A stretch of 24,244 nucleotides of DNA, taken from contig CAIXMC010000325.1 in assembly GCA_903920405.1 (NCBI GenBank), positions 1 to 24,244 on the forward strand, written 5' to 3'. The stretch comes from an uncultured beta proteobacterium. GTDB taxonomy: Bacteria > Pseudomonadota > Gammaproteobacteria > Burkholderiales > Burkholderiaceae_C. Numbering within the stretch: position 1 is the stretch's first letter; each line of letters starts with the position of its first letter. Below are positions 19,807-24,244 of the stretch, piece by piece. The translations under genes were made by a program, and so were the position numbers. The notes below the pieces were generated by a model, which was not told where the DNA came from, ran no database searches, and saw nothing but the letters and a program-made list of their open reading frames with translations.

Positions 19807-19944
19807 TAAAACGCCTCACCGGCTGATGTTCTGGGTAGTGCATGGGAAATGAAATGTGCAAAATTGGCTGCCAAATAGCGGGCGCAATGTTACCGTGAAA
19901 ACACAGGGAAGTCAGCGAAAGTCAGGCCTGCACCGACAGGGTGT

Positions 19945-19987
19945 ATCATCCTGGATTCCTCAGTTGACCGCTTATTATCTTCACTAA
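19945..19987. repeat. Left inverted repeat of the restriction-modification cassette
   Basis: Bases 19955-19987 are the perfect reverse complement of 22337-22369 (33 of 33). The match continues outward with three mismatches to 19945/22379, giving 40 of 43. The core begins ATTCCTCAGTTGACCGCTTA. No target duplication is seen outside the repeat. It lies in the divergent gap between tyrA (-) and the methyltransferase gene (+). Confidence 0.9.
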
Positions 19988-19993
19988 ACCGTT

Positions 19994-20158
19994 ATGAACA
20001 TTGATATTTGTTACTTCGATGGAGTTCACTCTTTGGGAGCGCTACGCACCCGATTGAGCTACTGGCGGCGCGTTCAACTGAGATTTGTAAATTGGAACAT
20101 CGTTATCGCCCAGAGTTTTGCGCACTCGACTACCATCTTGGATATAGCAAAGGCCTGA
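19994..20158 (+). other. Leader of the methyltransferase gene with a 54-codon open frame, possibly a gene remnant
   Basis: An ATG at 19994 opens 54 codons (MNIDICYFDG...) ending 10 bases before the methyltransferase start. No helix-turn-helix is visible, so it is not an evident controller protein. A different frame over about 20060-20167 reads like ordinary protein (IELLAARSTEICKLEHRYRP, then EFCALDYHLGYSKGL) without a start codon, suggesting a decayed gene end. A weak promoter candidate is TTGCGC (20118-20123), 17 bases, GATATA (20141-20146). None of these is firm. Confidence 0.25.
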
Positions 20159-20168
20159 CGGTAAACAA

Positions 20169-21008
20169 ATGACAACAAACAAATTAGTGTCACCGTTTGT
20201 CAAGTGGGTCGGTGGAAAGCGCCAACTGCTGAAAGTCATTTTGCAAGAATTGCCCAATGACTTGAGGCGGCTGACATTTCATGAGCCGTTCATCGGTGGA
20301 GGTGCTGTTTTTTTCCATCTTCAGCCACGCCATGGTTCGATCAACGATGCCAATCCTGAATTAATCAACACCTACGAGATGATCAAGAACGATGTTGACG
20401 GGTTAATTCAAAACCTCAAATCGCATAAAAATGAGGCCGATTATTTTTACGAAATCAGGGCACTTGATCGAGAAGTAAAGTTTGCCAATTTATCAAAAAT
20501 TGAACGCGCTTCACGTTTAATTTTTCTCAATAAGACATGCTTCAATGGACTTTATCGAGTAAATAACTCGGGAGAATTTAACAGTCCATTCGGTCGGTAT
20601 GAAAACCCAAACATTGTTAATGAACCAGTACTTCGTGCCGTCAGCAATTATCTGAACGCGAATGACATCCAGATCACCCATCTTGATTATGCAGATGCAC
20701 TTCAAAAAATAAGCAAAAACTCATTCGTATATTTTGACCCACCCTATCACCCTGTTTCAGAGAGTTCCAGTTTCACTGGCTACGTGGCGGGTGGCTGGGG
20801 TGAAAAGGAGCAGGAAGGGTTAAGGAATGTTTGCAATCAACTGCACGCAAAAGGTGTTAAATTTTTATTATCAAATTCAAGTACGCCATTGATTCATTCC
20901 TTGTACAAGGATTACAAAATAAATAGGGTCAAAGCCACCCGTTCCATCAATTCAATAGGCACAAAAAGGGGGAATGTGGACGAAGTTTTAATAAAAAATT
21001 ATGACTAG
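20169..21008 (+). CDS. D12-class N6-adenine DNA methyltransferase (Dam/DpnM-like)
   Basis: Transfers a methyl group from S-adenosylmethionine to N6 of adenine in a specific DNA site. The 279 residues show the order of the D12 (alpha) class: PFVKWVGGKRQL (9-20), the SAM motif FIGGGA (41-46), NKTCFNGLYRVN (121-132) and catalytic DPPY (190-193). A target-recognition region lies between motifs I and IV. The closest familiar relatives are Dam/DpnM-type enzymes, many of which recognise GATC, but the site is not readable from sequence. The last 8 bases overlap the endonuclease gene, so the pair is translationally coupled, with the protective enzyme first. The region is visibly AT-richer than the flanking genes and on the opposite strand, consistent with acquisition. 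No controller gene is evident. Confidence 0.92.
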   Translation: MTTNKLVSPFVKWVGGKRQLLKVILQELPNDLRRLTFHEPFIGGGAVFFHLQPRHGSINDANPELINTYEMIKNDVDGLIQNLKSHKNEADYFYEIRALDREVKFANLSKIERASRLIFLNKTCFNGLYRVNNSGEFNSPFGRYENPNIVNEPVLRAVSNYLNANDIQITHLDYADALQKISKNSFVYFDPPYHPVSESSSFTGYVAGGWGEKEQEGLRNVCNQLHAKGVKFLLSNSSTPLIHSLYKDYKINRVKATRSINSIGTKRGNVDEVLIKNYD

Positions 21009-22278
21009 CACCAGTCCAAATCAAGAGGCCTGGGTCAAACTGTTTGAAAAACACCGAATTGTTGAACACGTGGATGAGACTGGAAGTTTCACGATAACCG
21101 CTGATCAAATCAAGACTTTTCGTGAACCTCGTTTGATGACAAAATTTGATCATGCCTATCATCTTCCCCCTATTTTTTTACACCACAATATTTCCATATT
21201 GCCACTGACCAGAGGAACGTATGCGTTAGGGCGGTTTGATATTTTTCATACGTCAGAAATAAATAAAGCACCCTTAAAAAATATGACATTGACCAGCCAT
21301 TTTGAGACACTTGATTTTGACCATATCACCAGTGAATCAACGGCGATCAGTTGTGCGTATGTATCTGGAATTTTGGAGTCTTTTTTGGGCGAGGACATTA
21401 CCCCAACTATTTCAGGGCGAATGAGCTCGGATCGGTTTCGATTTGAAATCGCATCCGCAGGAAATATAACAAGACAGATCGATGTTGATCGCGCTCAAAT
21501 TGAAATTGATGCAGGCTTTGAAAGTAAAGAGTCGTTCAATCTGATTGAAGCAAAAAACCATTTTTCTGATGATTTTGTCATTCGCCAGTTGTATTATCCC
21601 TACCGCAAATGGCAAGCTGCCATTCAAAAGCCCGTTCGTAATATTTTTTTGACATATTCAAATGGTGTTTTTGAACTTCGTGAATATATTTTTTTGCGCC
21701 TTCATGATTACAACTCCATCAAGTTGGTGCAATGCCAGAAATATGCAATTTGCAATTTTCAGATCAATATTCAATCCATTCAAGATATGCTCAACCGAGC
21801 GAAACCTGAAAACGAACCTGTTGGAATCCCGTTCCCTCAAGCAGATTCGTTTGATCGCGTGATCAACCTGTGTGAGTTGTTGGCAAGTGAAGAATGTCTC
21901 ACCAAGGCAGCCATCACTGAGAATTATGGTTTTAATAAACGACAAACCGACTACTACACCAACGCATGTCAATATTTGGGACTTGCTGACGCGCAAGCGC
22001 AAGGCTTTGTTTTAACACCCAAAGCCAGGGAAATTTTTCAGCAACATATTCAATGGCGCAGAAAGTTTTTCATTGAACAATTGCTAAAACGGCGCGTGTT
22101 CAAAGAGGCGTTAGCCCTTTACTTTGATCAAGTAGCGCTACCTTCTGGTGATCAACTGGTGGCCATCATGCGACAGGCTCAGTTGCCCGGAATCCATAGC
22201 GAAATTACCCTCGGGAGACGCGCTTCAACCGTCAGAGCATGGATTGATTGGATCGCGGCTCAGATTGAAGATTTGTAA
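21001..22278 (+). CDS. Putative type II restriction endonuclease, partner of the adenine methyltransferase
   Basis: A 425-residue protein assigned as the restriction enzyme from its 8-base overlap with the methyltransferase gene and from its resemblance, as I recall it, to proteins annotated as type II restriction enzymes. A PD-(D/E)XK-like core is visible: Asp170 in QIEIDAGFE, then Glu183 and Lys185 in LIEAKN. It is followed by a conserved-looking stretch FVIRQLYYPYRKWQ and FLTYSNGVFELREY. About 300-425 look helical and may contain a winged-helix-like DNA-reading part (inference). The recognition site is unknown. The stop codon lies inside a half copy of the MITE-like repeat, which also encodes the last two residues (Asp-Leu). 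Codons are AT-rich compared with neighbours. Confidence 0.75.
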   Translation: MTSTSPNQEAWVKLFEKHRIVEHVDETGSFTITADQIKTFREPRLMTKFDHAYHLPPIFLHHNISILPLTRGTYALGRFDIFHTSEINKAPLKNMTLTSHFETLDFDHITSESTAISCAYVSGILESFLGEDITPTISGRMSSDRFRFEIASAGNITRQIDVDRAQIEIDAGFESKESFNLIEAKNHFSDDFVIRQLYYPYRKWQAAIQKPVRNIFLTYSNGVFELREYIFLRLHDYNSIKLVQCQKYAICNFQINIQSIQDMLNRAKPENEPVGIPFPQADSFDRVINLCELLASEECLTKAAITENYGFNKRQTDYYTNACQYLGLADAQAQGFVLTPKAREIFQQHIQWRRKFFIEQLLKRRVFKEALALYFDQVALPSGDQLVAIMRQAQLPGIHSEITLGRRASTVRAWIDWIAAQIEDL

Positions 22279-22337
22279 CGACGCAGTGCGCCCAAATCTG
22301 ACGAGCCAAATGGGGAACTTATTGCTGACCACATCCT
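22270..22337 (+). repeat. MITE-like palindromic element, right half only (copy B, 68 bp)
   Basis: Bases from GATTTGTAACGACGCAG to the terminal CACATCCT match the right half of copies A (8931-9092) and C (24002-24162). Identity begins near the central dyad; the left half is absent and replaced by endonuclease coding sequence. The element supplies the TAA stop of that gene. Its outer end meets the inner edge of the 33-bp cassette repeat at 22337. Confidence 0.85.
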
Positions 22338-22379
22338 TAGTGAAGATAATAAGCGGTCAACTGAGGAATTTAGGATAAT
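22337..22379. repeat. Right inverted repeat of the restriction-modification cassette
   Basis: The perfect 33-base reverse complement of 19955-19987 occupies 22337-22369. The extended match reaches 22379. The outer ten bases contain the stop codon and last two codons of hpnC (minus strand), so either the repeat gave hpnC its stop or the left copy was derived from the hpnC end. Confidence 0.9.
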
Positions 22380-23200
22380 GCCCGCCAAAGCATGACTGGC
22401 GCATCCATCAGCGTGAGCTTGGGGCGCGCCTGCCATGTGGCAAAACCTTGGGCTTCGATTTTGTCCAGAATGCGCAAACCACCCTGCACCACCAAGCGTA
22501 ATTCCCAGCCTGCACGCCCCGGAATTCGCAGTGAAAGTGGATAGCCTTTTAGCATCGTAGCCCTTGCGCTGCCTACGTAGTGTGCTATCAATTGAATTGC
22601 ATTTTGAGAAGTGCTGTGGGGCAAAAAATCAGCATCGGTCACTTGGAAACGTGTCATGGCCTCTGTGCTGATGTAGTAGCGGCCACGCGCCACATCCACA
22701 CTGATATCTTGCCAAAAGTTGATGAGTTGCAAGGCGGTACAAATGTGATCACTTTGCATCAGGGAAATTTCATCCTGAATGCCATACAGGTGCAGCAGAA
22801 GCCGCCCAATGGGGTTGGCGGAGCGCTTGCAGTAGTTCATCAATTCTGCGTCTGTTGTGTAGTGGCGCTGCATGGCCGTGAAACGGATGTCTTGTTCAAA
22901 AGCGTCCAGCAAATCAAAGAGCGGCTCTTTGGGCAAGTGGTGCGTGACGACGGCCTGGTGCAAAGCATCAAACACCTGTTGCCAGCGGCCACTGCCCTGT
23001 TTACCCTGAATGGCTGCGGCCAGGTCGCTGTGGTAGGTATGCAAATAGCTCATTCGCAGGGCACCATCTATATGGCCTTCATCAGCCAGATCGTCAGCCG
23101 TGCGGGCAAAGTGATAAATGGCGGTGATGGCAGAGCGCAGGTGGGGCGGGCACAACCAGGATGCCACCGGAAAATTCTCATAATGGGCAGGTTTTTTCAT
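22370..23200 (-). CDS. hpnC: Squalene biosynthesis protein HpnC (squalene/phytoene synthase family)
   Basis: In the HpnCDE route, HpnC turns presqualene diphosphate into hydroxysqualene, a step towards squalene and hopanoids. The 276 residues belong to the trans-isoprenyl synthase family. The first Asp-rich motif is RTADDLADEG (33-42), and the second is FWQDISVDVARGRYYI (162-177). The HpnC-like NPIGRLLLHLYG lies at 129-140 and ELRLVVQGGLRIL at 233-245. Length is normal for HpnC. The partners hpnD and hpnE are not in the window. It follows the DUF2145 gene by 8 bases and probably shares its transcript. Its stop codon falls in the outer part of the cassette inverted repeat. Confidence 0.88.
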   Translation of the reverse strand: MKKPAHYENFPVASWLCPPHLRSAITAIYHFARTADDLADEGHIDGALRMSYLHTYHSDLAAAIQGKQGSGRWQQVFDALHQAVVTHHLPKEPLFDLLDAFEQDIRFTAMQRHYTTDAELMNYCKRSANPIGRLLLHLYGIQDEISLMQSDHICTALQLINFWQDISVDVARGRYYISTEAMTRFQVTDADFLPHSTSQNAIQLIAHYVGSARATMLKGYPLSLRIPGRAGWELRLVVQGGLRILDKIEAQGFATWQARPKLTLMDAPVMLWRALS

Positions 23201-23208
23201 GACGGGTA

Positions 23209-24018
23209 TCAGTCCGGCATGACCGTGATCACGCTGGAGCCTGCATCGTATTTGAGTAAATATTCACCCAGTTTTTCAAACGTGGCTGTCACAGGTTGCC
23301 CCACCTGATCGGATGTTGAAACCTCAGCGCTGAACAGTGACCCCAACAGTAACTTGAACGGATTGACATGGACGCTTTGCGCTACAAAAAAAGCCTTTTC
23401 ATTGGCCTTGATGACCTGAATATCACTGGTGTGGTAAATGGCTGCATGGATCACATCCAGAACAAATTCCGTGCAGTTTTGGCGACCCAGGGTAAAAGGA
23501 TTGGCAATCACCGAATATTGCGGGTTGTGCAAAGCCTTGTAAACAGGAGACGCAATGACCTCCTGCAAACGCATTTGCAGATGGGGCGACAAAATGATGA
23601 TGCCGGCTTCCAACTGCGCAACATCCGCAAAAAAATCAACAGGAAAATCCTGAACCAACTCACTCACGTCCGGATGGTTATCTTGTTGGTAGAGGTTGTA
23701 AATGGTATAGCCTGGCAGTTTTCTGCCATCAGGGGTGCTGGTTTCAAAATACATGGCAAAAGCCACATGGGTAAAGTGCATGCCTTCGGGCAATTCCGAA
23801 AGAGGTCGCCCCATGCGTGCGATGATAGCCACACGCGCCCCTCGATCAGCCAGAGTTTTTTCAACCTTACTGGCAAAAGCGATGATTTGTTCAGGCTCGA
23901 AATGAACCTGTTTTGCAGAATGACTGCTGCCCGATGAACTGGCAGCGTGGACATGAAGGCCAAGTGTTGCCAACAGCAGCCATGAACGCAAATCAAATCT
24001 TAGGATGTGGTCAGTCAT
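23209..24018 (-). CDS. DUF2145-family exported protein
   Basis: From the ATG at 24018 the protein has 269 residues with a signal peptide (about 1-25, hydrophobic SWLLLATLGL, probable cut after HVHA). The mature part fits the DUF2145 family: ARVAIIARMGRPLSELPEGM (61-80), FTHVAFAMY (82-90), PGYTIYNLYQ (102-111), ANPFTLGRQNCTEFVLD (172-188). His84 and Cys182 in these segments could be functional, perhaps peptidase-like, but no activity is known to me. An open frame continues to 24168, but those codons are repeat sequence. The ATG and a GGAA element 4 bases before it lie inside the MITE-like copy, so the repeat now provides the translation start. A TTG at 23991 is an alternative native start. Confidence 0.8.
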   Translation of the reverse strand: MTDHILRFDLRSWLLLATLGLHVHAASSSGSSHSAKQVHFEPEQIIAFASKVEKTLADRGARVAIIARMGRPLSELPEGMHFTHVAFAMYFETSTPDGRKLPGYTIYNLYQQDNHPDVSELVQDFPVDFFADVAQLEAGIIILSPHLQMRLQEVIASPVYKALHNPQYSVIANPFTLGRQNCTEFVLDVIHAAIYHTSDIQVIKANEKAFFVAQSVHVNPFKLLLGSLFSAEVSTSDQVGQPVTATFEKLGEYLLKYDAGSSVITVMPD

Positions 24019-24162
24019 AAGTTCCACATTTGGCCGTCTGAGTTGGGATGCAATGCTAGGCGCAAATCGCGCGGTGTGGCCACGCCACATGAGCGATTTG
24101 TAACTACGCAGTGCGCCCAAATCTGACGAACCCATTGCGGAACTTATGCCTGACCACATCCT
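24002..24162 (-). repeat. MITE-like palindromic element, complete copy C (161 bp)
   Basis: Same element as 8931-9092, differing at scattered positions and a little shorter. It begins AGGATGTGGTC and ends GACCACATCCT, with the same internal order, and contains the central dyad CAAATCGC ... GCGATTTG around GTGGC/GCCAC. No clear target duplication remains. It lies at the 5' end of the DUF2145 gene and carries its likely start codon (24018-24016) and a Shine-Dalgarno-like GGAA, so both translation and transcription of that gene probably run through or start in the element. Confidence 0.85.
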
Positions 24163-24244
24163 TAGCATGAAAAACTCCCGGTGAACCGATTGTTACAGAG
24201 AGTGTCTTTGGTTTTGATAGCTTCGTTGGTGGGCGGAACAAAAA

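Noticed and set aside
22552-22595. TAGCCCTTGCGCTGCCTACGTAG stretch in hpnC looks like the 37-bp repeat.
   Set aside because: The order of conserved blocks differs and the encoded protein has normal family length there.

Overview
The window looks like a chromosomal segment of a Burkholderiales bacterium, most likely Comamonadaceae. The evidence is a conserved minus-strand block running tyrA, a fused aroA-cmk gene, rpsA, ihfB, lapA, lapB, rfaE1, rfaD and comEA, together with a DUF2145 protein and HpnC. A short dispersed repeat beginning ATAGCT(A/G)CCA(A/G)CGC and ending CTAGAGGCC also fits; I recall similar repeats from that family but could not check. Genus was not resolved.

Layout. 49-7991 (+): two tandem paralogous membrane sensor kinases. 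The first is a complete hybrid (CHASE, four PAS, HisKA, HATPase, REC, HPt). The second stops just after a HisKA domain with a damaged H-box. 8248-8931 (+): engB. 9136-10836 (-): two abutting LpxL/HtrB-type acyltransferases. 10984-11298 (-): a ComEA-like helix-hairpin-helix protein. 11309-14688 (-): rfaD, rfaE1, lapB and lapA, an overlapping envelope/LPS group. 14719-19806 (-): ihfB, rpsA, aroA-cmk and tyrA. 19945-22379: a plus-strand type II restriction-modification cassette (D12-class adenine methyltransferase plus putative PD-(D/E)XK endonuclease), visibly AT-rich and enclosed by inverted repeats that are perfect over 33 bp. 22370-24018 (-): hpnC and a DUF2145 protein.

Two dispersed repeat families decorate gene ends. 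The first is a 161-162 bp near-palindromic, MITE-like element: complete at 8931-9092 and 24002-24162, a right half at 22270-22337. Each copy supplies coding signals to a neighbour: the stop of engB, the stop of the endonuclease, and the likely start codon of the DUF2145 gene. The second is a 37-bp repeat at 9095-9131 and, in frame, inside aroA at 18144-18180.

Functionally, the minus-strand block joins aromatic amino acid synthesis (TyrA, AroA), CMP phosphorylation (Cmk), translation (S1), nucleoid architecture (IHF) and LPS inner-core supply and control (RfaD, RfaE1, LapA, LapB). The two acyltransferases nearby also fit lipid A or envelope lipid work. The restriction cassette interrupts this housekeeping landscape and is the strongest candidate for a mobile or little-described unit. 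I see no transposase, integrase, tRNA, rRNA or CRISPR array. Bases 1-48 and 24163-24244 hold no recognisable gene.
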